From CAWBRT01 sp050015355 (GTDB lineage: Bacteria > Acidobacteriota > Terriglobia > Terriglobales > Acidobacteriaceae), in assembly GCA_050015355.1 (NCBI GenBank), contig JBEKBO010000003.1, forward strand, positions 20,523 through 84,522: 64,000 bases of DNA, in the 5' to 3' direction. The notes beneath the pieces are model-generated. The model had not been told where the DNA came from. It made no database searches and was given only the letters and a program-made list of their open reading frames with translations. The position numbers and the translations under genes were made by a program. Below, in pieces: positions 17,902 through 25,644 of the stretch; position 1 is the stretch's first letter, and each line of letters starts with the position of its first letter.

Positions 17902-19006
17902 AATAGCCTGTTCTCGCGTAGACCGTAAGGGATGGGACCCCTTTCGGAAGCTGAAGCTTTACTTTGATTCTGCGCCACTTTCCATCATGCGCTGTATTAG
18001 TTGGACGGTATCCGAGCACATATTGGTTGCGCAGCTCCGCTCCAATCTTCGTTGCCGTGGTGCCAAGTTGGTTCGGATTATCGATGGTAAACATCCGTCC
18101 GCCGGTTACTTCCGCCACGTCTGACAGCAGCAGCGGCCCCTCCCGCTCCTCCGGCGTCTGCGGAATGAGGGAAAAGATCCCGACTGCATAAATCTGAACA
18201 TCCGCCTCCCTCACCAGCGATTTGATCTCTCCCTCCGTGTAACGGCTGTGATTGTCGCCGCCGTCGGAGATGATCAGCAAAGCCTTTCTCTGATACTTTG
18301 CCTGCCGCATCATGGAGACCCCGAGATAAATCGCATCCAGCAGCGCCGTGCGGCCCTTTGGCCGGGTGAACACCAGCTTACTCTGTATGTCTTCCACCGA
18401 CTGCGTAAAATCGGAGAGAACTTGGGGCGCGTCGCTGAAGGTGATCAGGAAGAACTCATCCTCGGGGTTTGCGGTCTTGAAGAACTCGACCACGGCCTCC
18501 CGCGCCTGCTTGATCTTGCTTTCCATGCTGCCGCTGACGTCGAAAATCACCCCAAGCGAGATCGGAGCGTCTTCGCTGGAAAAATACTTGATTTCCTGCC
18601 GCTGGCCGTTGTCGAACAGGACAAAATGGTCCTTTTCGAGCCCTGTCACCAGCCGGTTCATGGGATCGATAATGGTTGCCGGAACCAGCACAAGGTCCAC
18701 ATCCACCAAGATTGGCTTGGTGTAGGCCTTCAGCGAAGCGTCTGGCGATGAAACCTCGGCCGTGGGAGGTGGCGCCGTATCGGTCACCTTCGGGTTCTTC
18801 GCCTCAGGCGCAACCCGCGGGCGGACATGCACTTCGTCAAACCACGGCTCCGGCTCTGGATTGGCGACGCCATCGCCTGTCCCGGGAGGCTGCGGAAGGG
18901 CAATAGCACCAGCCGAATCAGGCGCCACCTGGGCGACGGCCGCCAGCCCAAGCAGGGTGCAGGCCAATGCCAGCCATATCATCAAGATCCGGACCCCGCG
19001 GTTCAT
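17885..19006 (-). CDS. VWFA-related secreted protein (first of pair)
   Basis: 373 residues from ATG 19006, with GAGGGAAGT just upstream. Signal peptide (1-26), a proline-rich linker, then a VWA domain with MIDAS DVSGSM beginning at Asp156 and 'ISDGGDNHSRYTEGEI'. It ends with a 'YVLGYRPTNTAHDGKWRRIKVKL' block matching its neighbour. Clearly paralogous to the overlapping downstream gene: the pair is probably a tandem duplication transcribed as one unit and translationally coupled. Confidence 0.88.
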   Translation of the reverse strand: MNRGVRILMIWLALACTLLGLAAVAQVAPDSAGAIALPQPPGTGDGVANPEPEPWFDEVHVRPRVAPEAKNPKVTDTAPPPTAEVSSPDASLKAYTKPILVDVDLVLVPATIIDPMNRLVTGLEKDHFVLFDNGQRQEIKYFSSEDAPISLGVIFDVSGSMESKIKQAREAVVEFFKTANPEDEFFLITFSDAPQVLSDFTQSVEDIQSKLVFTRPKGRTALLDAIYLGVSMMRQAKYQRKALLIISDGGDNHSRYTEGEIKSLVREADVQIYAVGIFSLIPQTPEEREGPLLLSDVAEVTGGRMFTIDNPNQLGTTATKIGAELRNQYVLGYRPTNTAHDGKWRRIKVKLQLPKGVPSLTVYARTGYYAPNE

Positions 19007-19203
19007 ACTTCCCTCGGTTCGGGCTGGGACCATCATTGCAAGCCGCTCCCAGGTCGTATCAAGCGGCGGAAAAGCGAGTTCTGACAATTATCGATGTTCC
19101 TCGAGGCTGGTTGGTTTGCTTTTGTAACTGCTACAATCAGCTCAGCTTCCGCAAATATCCAGCAAACAAGTTGCCCCTTTTGCAAGCGGAGCATGAAGTC
19201 ACA

Positions 19204-20403
19204 ATGGCGAAGAAGATCACCCCTCCAAGGGCGGCAATCTCCGGCTCCAAAGGGCCTGGATTGCAGCTTTCCGCGCCTGAATTCGCTCATCTGCCATACG
19301 CCGTTACGTCCGATAATGCGTACCTCTACGAGCAGGTTCCGCGGGTTGATCCTCCAGCCGACGCCTATGGTGATCCGGGCGAGCCCGATAGACCTCCGGG
19401 ACAACCAACCCTTCGTGGCGTGATCACCACACTGGATATTGGAACCTTAGAGCGTCGTGTGGCACGTTTTCAACAAACGGATGCGGCTGAGTTCGCAGTG
19501 CGGTCTGCTGAATTGGATGCGGCCGGCGGGCAGATTGAGCCGCTTCCTCTGCTGGCGGACATTTCTTTTCCAACGCTCCAGATCAGCACGGCCCCATCGC
19601 TGGAGGCTGCCGGAGAGAGCGTGCTTAATCGCTTGTGGCGGCTTCCCCCCGGCGGCCGCGATGAGTTTCGTTCGATATTGACGAACTGCAAACTCACGGT
19701 GGCGGGCAGCGAAGGCCTTTGGGAAGCCCTGCTGCACTACCATGCATCGGGTTCGCGAACCAGTAGGGCCTTTTCAGAGCCGAGAGTATTGGTACTGGTC
19801 ATCTCTCGCCAGCAGAGCGCTGAAATTCTTCGACCGGTTCACCGCGTCGTCCGCAATCTGCCTGGCTTTCAGGCTGGCGAAATGGTGCGCGCCGCGCGCG
19901 AGAATTTCTTTTTTGAAGACGTGACCCGTGCCATGCCGAGACTCGACGGCTGCGGACCCCACTTCAACCCCGAAACCGCCAGGGAGCTGCTGAGACCGGT
20001 CCATCCAGGCGAGGTAACCATGCTGGCGATTACGGCTCACAGCAGTTTCCGCCTGCACTCGGAAGCGGGGTGGGCCGATACCCTCCTGGCCCACGTAAGC
20101 CCCAAACTGCGGGAGTGCGCCAGCGTTCAACTGCACGAAATCATTCTGGATCGCCGCTTGGGAGTTCCCTATCGCACGAGGCATGACGGGCTGCAAGAAG
20201 CCTCCGATCATGTGGTGTACGAAAGCGACATGACCGCGGCCGTGAGGGCAGTGGCCGACGGGGCGAATGCCGCCTTCGTGATGGGCGTTGCGAATTCGGA
20301 CGTGGTGCTGGACATCGCCAGCCGGAGAGAAATGTTACCAGCCCGATCGGCAGAGCTCGACTTGAGTCTGCAAGGTTTAGTGAAATATGTGGTTGCCGAC
20401 TAG
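19204..20403 (+). CDS. Divergent DUF1015-like protein
   Basis: 399 residues from ATG 19204. No signal peptide. The general layout resembles DUF1015 proteins: an 'AYLYEQ' segment near residue 40, a 'LRGVITTLDIGTLE' block, a 'VLVLVISRQQSAEILRPVHRVV' block like the DUF1015 '..ILPTHRLV' region, and a C-terminal 'AAFVMGVANSDVVLDIA...EMLPARS' block like '..MPxKST'. The DGHHRYE motif of normal DUF1015 members is missing (HYHASGS at that place). Assignment is by motif order only. Function unknown; if correct, the putative active-site motif is lost. Confidence 0.5.
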   Translation: MAKKITPPRAAISGSKGPGLQLSAPEFAHLPYAVTSDNAYLYEQVPRVDPPADAYGDPGEPDRPPGQPTLRGVITTLDIGTLERRVARFQQTDAAEFAVRSAELDAAGGQIEPLPLLADISFPTLQISTAPSLEAAGESVLNRLWRLPPGGRDEFRSILTNCKLTVAGSEGLWEALLHYHASGSRTSRAFSEPRVLVLVISRQQSAEILRPVHRVVRNLPGFQAGEMVRAARENFFFEDVTRAMPRLDGCGPHFNPETARELLRPVHPGEVTMLAITAHSSFRLHSEAGWADTLLAHVSPKLRECASVQLHEIILDRRLGVPYRTRHDGLQEASDHVVYESDMTAAVRAVADGANAAFVMGVANSDVVLDIASRREMLPARSAELDLSLQGLVKYVVAD

Positions 20404-20442
20404 AGCTGGTTGCATTAATTCGCTCTGGAAGAAACGAGAGTC

Positions 20443-20563
20443 TCCTCAGGGGCTAAAGCCCGCGCCATCACCGGCTTTGGACGGCGCGGCTCAAGGCACC
20501 CCAGCAAGCCAAATACAGGCTTGCCGGGGACCCCGCAAAGCCGCGCCCCTTCAAAGAAATATC
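20443..20563 (+). repeat. Repeat A carrying module M
   Basis: Left hairpin GGGGCTAAAGCCC, then GGACGGCGCGGCT...AGCCGCGCC, ending CCCCTTCAAAGAAA. Between the arms of the second hairpin lies M (20497-20535: CACCCCAGCAAGCC, loop AAATACA, GGCTTGCCGGGGACCCCG). The copy at 29040 has no M at this point. Confidence 0.85.
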
Positions 20564-20587
20564 TATGCACCCAGTTCTAGACCAGTT

Positions 20588-22027
20588 TTGCGAAGGACCG
20601 GGTGGCGCGCGCGTGTGCTGATCGCGGCACTGCTTGTCACCTGGCTGGCTAACTTGCTGGCCCAGCCTACAGAGTCGGAAAGGCAACTGCGCATCTTTGC
20701 CTCGCAGACCACCTACGTGGTGCCAATCGTCGAGCACAACGGCACACCGTATGTCGGGCTGTTCGAGGTGCTGGAACCGCTCGGGCGTGTCGAGTCGCAC
20801 TCCGATAAACAGAAGTGGAAGCTGAAATTCACGGCCGCTTCGTCGCGCTCGGTTGAAGTGGAATTCACCCAAGGGGAGGCCAGAGGCAAACTCGCCGGCG
20901 TGGGTTACGACTTGCCCGCCGAGTTTGTGCTGCTTGGCGGCAGAGGCTTTGTGCCGGTAACTACGTTGGGCGGCATGTTGCCGCGCATATTGTCGCAACA
21001 GGTGCAACTGCATCCGGGCAACCGTCTGCTGATCGGGGCCCTCGGGTTCAGCTTCACTCAGCAGGTGCGGCAGAATCCCCCCGGCCTGGTCCTTACCTTC
21101 CCGTCGGCGGTGAATCCGATGATCGCGACGGAGCCGGGGCGCATCCGGCTGACGTTCACGCGCGAACCGGTGATTCGCCCGGCGGACGGCGGCGCGCAGA
21201 AGTTCTCCGACCCGGTTTTCCAGTCGAGCAGCGTTGCAGCCTCCAATGGCGCGTTGCAATTGACGGTCAATGTGGCAAGCCCGATGATGGCAAGCTTCTC
21301 CGACGGCGGCAAAACCATTACTATTTCCCCGCTTCCACCGCCGGCAAGCGCGGAGGTGAAGCCTCCACCGCAGAACGCGGCTCCACAAGACGGCTCAGCG
21401 CAGCCAATCGCCACACCGGCGGCGCCGTTGCCGCCCAAGCCGGTCGTGGTGATCGACGCCGCACATGGCGGGAGCGACCACGGAGCGATGCTCGCGGAAA
21501 ACGTTCCCGAAAAAGATCTGACCTTATCCCTGGCTCGGCTCATCCAGCACGATCTTGAAGCGCACGGAGTGGCGACCCACATGGTGCGCACGGGCGACAG
21601 CGATCTCGATACTGACCAGCGCGCCGCTGCCGCCAACTCCGCCCATATTCTTGCCTACATCGCGATTCATGCCGCCAGCGAGGGACATGGGGTTCGCCTG
21701 TATACGGCGCTTCTGCCGGCTTCCGCGCAGCCGCCCACGCGCAAACAGTTTCTGGCATGGGCGACCGCCCAATCCAACTGGCTCGACCTGAGCGGCAGCC
21801 TCGCCGGCTCGGTTGCGGCGGAGCTCAATCAGCGCAACATTGTGGTGCACGCCTTCGCCTCTCCCTTGCGCCCGCTCAATAACATCTGGGCTCCGGCCGT
21901 CGGGCTTGAGGTGACGCCACCGGAGGGGGAGAAGGACATCAAGTCCGGCGCATATCTGCACACCATCTCCGCCGCGGTTGCGGCAGGAATCGTGGCCGTG
22001 CGCTACAAGCTGGAGGCTGCGCGATGA
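20588..22027 (+). CDS. N-acetylmuramoyl-L-alanine amidase (AmiC-like)
   Basis: Cleaves the amide between MurNAc and stem peptide in the periplasm. Start taken as TTG 20588, giving a clear signal peptide (MRRTGWRARVLIAALLVTW); the longer frame upstream is encoded by repeat A. 479 residues: a copper-amine-oxidase-N/AMIN-like beta region (about 45-230), a Pro-rich linker, then an Amidase_3 domain (about 280-475). Zinc ligands are seen as His in DAAHGG, Glu in ENVPEKD and His in AIHAAS; a catalytic Glu lies in VGLEVTPPE. Overlaps the next gene by ATGA. Confidence 0.9.
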   Translation: MRRTGWRARVLIAALLVTWLANLLAQPTESERQLRIFASQTTYVVPIVEHNGTPYVGLFEVLEPLGRVESHSDKQKWKLKFTAASSRSVEVEFTQGEARGKLAGVGYDLPAEFVLLGGRGFVPVTTLGGMLPRILSQQVQLHPGNRLLIGALGFSFTQQVRQNPPGLVLTFPSAVNPMIATEPGRIRLTFTREPVIRPADGGAQKFSDPVFQSSSVAASNGALQLTVNVASPMMASFSDGGKTITISPLPPPASAEVKPPPQNAAPQDGSAQPIATPAAPLPPKPVVVIDAAHGGSDHGAMLAENVPEKDLTLSLARLIQHDLEAHGVATHMVRTGDSDLDTDQRAAAANSAHILAYIAIHAASEGHGVRLYTALLPASAQPPTRKQFLAWATAQSNWLDLSGSLAGSVAAELNQRNIVVHAFASPLRPLNNIWAPAVGLEVTPPEGEKDIKSGAYLHTISAAVAAGIVAVRYKLEAAR

Positions 22028-22614
22028 TCTCACGCCGCCTGCAGATTATTCTCGCCGTGCTCGTCTTTTCCGCGCTGGCGCTCGGTTATTATGCATTGCG
22101 CTTGAAGCGCCGCGCCGAAGCTTTGCAAACTGCGATTCTGGATACCCGTCCCATGACTCCGCCCGTCTCCGGGCTGCCCGAAGTGGTGCGGATGTTCGTG
22201 GCCGACGATCGCGATGGAACCATCCACGAACGGCAGGTTTCAATGGTGCTGCCCACCTCGCCTTCAAGCCGGGGTCTGACGCTGCTTCGCGTCCTGATCG
22301 CCAGCTACCTGGAAAGTGCGTCCACCCACAAACTCGGCGATGGAGCGGACATTCGCGGCGTTTACTTCGTGAATGACACGCTGGCCGTGGTGGACGCTAA
22401 TGCGGAGTTTGCCGATAAACACCGTTCCGGGGCGCTCGTCGAAGAGCTGACCATCGCCTCTTTTGTGCAGACTTTATCCGCCGCATTCCCGAAGTTGACC
22501 CAGGTAAAGTTTCTGGTGGACGGCAAGGAGCGCGAGACGCTGGCCGGACACGCCGATCTGAAGGCCGTCTATGATGTAGCTGCGGTGAACCAGTTGGTGC
22601 GGGAGATGCAGTGA
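22024..22614 (+). CDS. GerMN-domain membrane-anchored protein
   Basis: 196 residues: an N-terminal membrane anchor (about 7-25) and a GerMN domain (about 55-180; 'LLRVLIASYLES...GADIRGVYFVNDTLAVVDANAEF...TLSAAFPKLTQVKFLVDGK'). GerMN proteins often accompany cell-wall amidases and are thought to bind peptidoglycan. Translationally coupled to the amidase through ATGA. Its last codons, including the stop, are duplicated downstream in a 70-bp tandem array. Confidence 0.88.
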   Translation: MISRRLQIILAVLVFSALALGYYALRLKRRAEALQTAILDTRPMTPPVSGLPEVVRMFVADDRDGTIHERQVSMVLPTSPSSRGLTLLRVLIASYLESASTHKLGDGADIRGVYFVNDTLAVVDANAEFADKHRSGALVEELTIASFVQTLSAAFPKLTQVKFLVDGKERETLAGHADLKAVYDVAAVNQLVREMQ

Positions 22615-22798
22615 GCACGCCATTTATATTCAGTAGGCTTTGCCTCCATTGGCGGTGAACCAGTTGGTGCGGGAGATGCAGTGAGCACGCCATTTATATT
22701 CAGTAGGCTTTGCCTCCATTGGCGGTGAACCAGTTGGTGCGGGAGATGCAGTGAGCACGCCATCGGCATTTAGGCTCCGCTGGCGGTGAATCAACTGG
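22582..22798 (+). repeat. 70-bp tandem repeat duplicating the gerMN 3' end
   Basis: Units start at 22582, 22652 and 22722 with an exact 70-bp period; the third is partial and followed by a degenerate GGCGGTGAATCAACTGG at 22782. Each unit starts with the last ten sense codons plus TGA of the GerMN gene, then about 37 bp of spacer. A further degenerate fragment (GTACGGGAGATGCAGTGAAC) is at 23047, at the murI start. Confidence 0.92.
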
Positions 22799-22830
22799 AA
22801 AGGACCAGAGATACTGTATCCTTCGCTACG

Positions 22831-23037
22831 GGTGTCATCGTGAGGAGGTTCGCCGCTTTTACGAACCGACGTGACGATCTATGCATTTCACCGAGCGCCA
22901 CCCGAAGGCCGGGAAAAGCGTCGCCGAGTTCCTTCGCTGCGCTCAGGATTTCGCCTGCGGGCTCAGACGCCCGCAAAACGGCTCAACCTCAGGGTGACAC
23001 GCTGAAATAATCGCTCTTGGGATACACCAACCCTAAC
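22831..23037. repeat. Repeat C, M-free copy
   Basis: GGTGTCATCGTGAGG at the left and CCTCAGGGTGACACGCTG towards the right are inverted. It matches 54084-54355 over most of its length, including CGTGACGATCTATGCATTTC and GGGATACACCAACCCTAAC. It lies between the GerMN gene and murI. Confidence 0.82.
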
Positions 23038-23060
23038 GCCGCTCTGGTACGGGAGATGCA

Positions 23061-23939
23061 GTGAACATGCCGGTGGAAAATTCGCGAGCCTCGGAAGTGC
23101 CCGCCGACATTGCGGAGGCGGCGGCCCACCACGACGGCAGGCCCAGGATCGCGGTTTTCGATTCCGGCTTTGGCGGACTGACCGTACTGCGTTCCATAGT
23201 TTCGCTGGTGCCGAACGCAAGCTACCTTTATTTTGGGGATTCAGCCAGGCTGCCTTATGGCAACAAGTCTCGCGAAACCGTCGCGCGCTATACGGTGCAG
23301 GCCGCGCAGTTCCTGGAAAAGTGCGGGGCGGAGATTCTGGTGATCGGCTGCAACACCGCCAGCTCGCTGGCTCTCTACGACGTGAAGAGCGCAGTCGAGA
23401 TCCCGGTCATAGGAGTGATCGAGCCCGGAGCGGACCATGCCGCCGAGTTGAGCCGTCACCGCGAGGCCATCGTGATTGCCACCGAAAACACGGTCGCCAG
23501 CCATGCTTATCAGCGCGCCCTGGCGCGCCGGGGATTCGCCACCTATGAAAAAGCCTGCCCGCTGCTGGTGCCGCTGGTCGAGGAAGGATGGACGGATCAT
23601 CCGGTGACCGAGCAGATTGCGCGCATTTACGTCATCGAGGCTCTGCGCAGCGCTCCACCCAATACCGATGTGATGGTGTTGGGCTGCACTCATTACCCGC
23701 TGCTGCGTCCGCTGCTCCGCCGGGTGGTGCCGCAACGCATAGAGTTTGTCGATCCAGCCGACAGCACGGCGCAAGTGGTGGCGTCGCTGTTGAGTGGTTG
23801 CGAGCCAGGCGGCAACGGCGAGCCGGCGTTCCGCTTTTTCACCACCGACTCGGTTGAAAAATTCAAGCGCATGGTTCCGCTGTTTCTTGGCCGTGCGGTT
23901 GAGTGCGTCGAGCGCGTCGAGTTGGAGACGAAGGGATGA
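23061..23939 (+). CDS. murI: Glutamate racemase
   Basis: Makes D-glutamate for peptidoglycan. 292 residues. Catalytic Cys pair: Cys97 in IGCNTASS and Cys209 in GCTHYP. Substrate loop FDSGFGG (33-39) and PYGNKS (65-70) are present. GTG 23061 or ATG 23067 both have GGGAG upstream. The sequence around the start is a copy of the gerMN 3' end, suggesting that the two genes were originally adjacent with overlapping signals. Forms a wall-synthesis cluster with the amidase and GerMN genes. Confidence 0.95.
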   Translation: MNMPVENSRASEVPADIAEAAAHHDGRPRIAVFDSGFGGLTVLRSIVSLVPNASYLYFGDSARLPYGNKSRETVARYTVQAAQFLEKCGAEILVIGCNTASSLALYDVKSAVEIPVIGVIEPGADHAAELSRHREAIVIATENTVASHAYQRALARRGFATYEKACPLLVPLVEEGWTDHPVTEQIARIYVIEALRSAPPNTDVMVLGCTHYPLLRPLLRRVVPQRIEFVDPADSTAQVVASLLSGCEPGGNGEPAFRFFTTDSVEKFKRMVPLFLGRAVECVERVELETKG

Positions 23940-23964
23940 AGGCGCTGGCTCTGCCCCGGAAATT

Positions 23965-24224
23965 CAGCGATTACTGTGTCATTCTGAGCGACCGCAGGGA
24001 GCGAAGAATCCCATCACGGCGTGTGGCTGAGGGACGTTCGAAGGATTTCATCGAAAAGCCTTGAGCCGCGCAGGGTGGGACAGTTTCATGGGATGCTTCG
24101 CTGCCGCTCAGCATGACAGCACAGAGTTTGTTTTACTGCGCTCAGCATGACACTCTGAGTTATGTCACAAACTTTGGGGACACTGAACTGAATACAACTG
24201 CTAACAGGGATTGGAAACTCGTCC
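23965..24224. repeat. D-like palindrome fragments between murI and rph
   Basis: GTGTCATTCTGAGCGACCGC...GAGCGAAGAATCCC is a variant of the GTCATCCTGAGCG-type repeats (also at 38388 and 42287). Inverted fragments CTCAGCATGACAG and CTCAGCATGACAC follow. No gene seen. Confidence 0.55.
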
Positions 24225-24965
24225 ATGATCTATCGCTCCGACAATCGCGCGCTCGACCAGATGCGCGCCGCAAATATCACCCTCGACTTTATCCGCACCG
24301 CCGAAGGCTCCTGCCTGATCGAGTTCGGCAACACTCGCGTGATCTGCACTTGCTCGATCGAGGAAACCGTTCCAGGCTGGATGCGTAACCAGGGAAAAGG
24401 CTGGATCACCGGCGAGTACGGCATGCTGCCGCGCTCCACGCTGACCCGTTCGCCGCGCGAGAGCAGCCGGGGGCGCGTCGGCGGGCGGACCCATGAAATC
24501 CAGAGGCTGATCGGCCGTTCCATGCGCGCCGTGGTCGATATGGAGAAGCTCGGCGAGCGCACCCTTTGGATCGATTGCGATGTCATCCAGGCCGACGGGG
24601 GAACGCGCACTGCCTCGGTCACCGGCGGTTTTGTGGCCCTGGCGCTGGCGCTGGAGAAGCTGGTCTCGGCTGGAACTTTGAAGGCAGTGCCGCTGCGCGA
24701 CCAGGTTGCAGCCGTGTCGGTGGGCATCGTGGACGGCGAGCCTATGCTCGACCTTGCCTACGAGGAAGACTCGCGCGCCGAAGTCGACATGAACTTCGTG
24801 ATGACCGGCTCAAACCGTTTCATCGAATTGCAGGCGACGGCGGAACAGGTGCCCTTCAGCGACGATCAACTGGCACAGATGACACGCCTGGCGCGTAAAG
24901 GGATCGGAGAGCTGCTGGCATTGCAGAAGAGCGTGCTGGACAGATTCAGGTCGCGATCCGCATAG
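24225..24965 (+). CDS. rph: Ribonuclease PH
   Basis: Phosphorolytic 3'-exoribonuclease trimming tRNA 3' ends. 246 residues, full length. Characteristic stretches: EGSCLIEFGNTRVICT near residue 28, GWITGEYGMLPRST near 60, GRTHEIQRLIGRSMRAV near 87, and DCDVIQADGGTRTASVTGG near 118, containing the conserved phosphate-binding and catalytic residues (Arg and Asp). In related genomes rph follows murI; here a gap of 285 bp with repeat fragments separates them. Confidence 0.96.
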   Translation: MIYRSDNRALDQMRAANITLDFIRTAEGSCLIEFGNTRVICTCSIEETVPGWMRNQGKGWITGEYGMLPRSTLTRSPRESSRGRVGGRTHEIQRLIGRSMRAVVDMEKLGERTLWIDCDVIQADGGTRTASVTGGFVALALALEKLVSAGTLKAVPLRDQVAAVSVGIVDGEPMLDLAYEEDSRAEVDMNFVMTGSNRFIELQATAEQVPFSDDQLAQMTRLARKGIGELLALQKSVLDRFRSRSA

Positions 24966-25089
24966 CCTTGCACCGCCTAGCGGCTGCGACATGAAAACAT
25001 AGATGAGCCAAGCATAGCCCGGCCAGCAATTCTGTTGATCGCTGCTATCAAAATTTTGCGTTTTGTTTGCGGCGGGCGCGGGACTAGAG

Positions 25090-25275
25090 TTCTCCACCAA
25101 TGCAGTAAACCTGTTGTATCGCTCATTGTGGGGATGGCGGGTGCGGCGAGTCCGACATAGACGGACGTTGTTCATTCGCGAGCCAGGAGGATGTAAGCGG
25201 TTCGGCGATGTCAGCAGCGCTACAGCACAACATTGCGTGCCTCGCACTATGGAGTGTGAGGCTTTTTTCTTGGCA
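25090..25275 (+). ncRNA. Candidate structured small RNA with terminator
   Basis: After rph there is no ORF, but the stretch looks like a transcription unit: a promoter-like TTGTTT-16-TAGAGT near 25066-25093, a short hairpin GTCCG/CGGAC near 25150, complementary TGTTGT (about 25112) and ACAACA (about 25228), and a terminator at its end. An AGGAGG-ATG-TAA in the middle precludes a normal ORF. I cannot assign a class; 6S-like RNA is one possibility, untested. Confidence 0.35.
25237..25271 (+). terminator. Rho-independent terminator
   Basis: GCCTCGCACT-ATG-GAGTGTGAGGC followed by TTTTTTCTT. It terminates plus-strand transcription coming from rph or from the candidate ncRNA. Confidence 0.8.
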
Positions 25276-25315
25276 GGCACATTCGCCGGTTTCGTAAATC
25301 GGTGTTAGAGCAAAC

Positions 25316-25540
25316 GAGGCATCCCCTCAGGGGCGTCATCCTGAGGTCGCGCCGGTTTTGCGCAAGCGAAGGATCTGCTTTATTTCAGCACGCGCAAACA
25401 GCAGATCCTTCGCTCTCCACCCCAGCAACGGCAAAAGCGGCCGTCGCCGGGGACCCCGGCTGCGCTCAGGATGACACCTCTGAAGACAGTTTTTCAGCAG
25501 CCTGTGAAGCCGCGCCCCTTGAGAGAACTATTTAGAAACT
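25316..25540 (+). repeat. Repeat D with module M, inside remnants of repeat A
   Basis: Left edge CCCTCAGGGGC (A), then GTCATCCTGAGG...AAGGATCTGCT (D). M is at 25418-25459 (CACCCCAGCAACGGC, AAAA, GCGGCCGTCGCCGGGGACCCCG). Then CTCAGGATGACAC and TTTTTCAGCAGCCTG (D right arm), then GAAGCCGCGCCCCTT (A right arm). Confidence 0.85.
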
Positions 25541-25597
25541 AGGCTGTAGAGCAACCCGCGCCAACCACCCGCGAGCTGGTTTTGTCGCCTGAAAACA

Positions 25598-25624
25598 AAA
25601 GAGGCCGGCTGTTGCCGACCCCTT
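25598..25624 (-). terminator. Terminator of citrate synthase
   Basis: On the minus strand GGTCGGC-AACA-GCCGGCC is followed by TCTTTTGTTTT, about 20 bp after the gltA stop. Confidence 0.75.
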
Positions 25625-25644
25625 TGCTTTTGGCGAAACACCGA

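Noticed and set aside
20387..20587. N-terminal extension of the amidase reading frame
   Set aside because: Encoded by repeat A with module M; a signal peptide begins after it at 20588.
22582..22798. Possible CRISPR or integron-like array
   Set aside because: The 70-bp units are identical throughout and contain the end of the upstream gene; a tandem duplication explains it.
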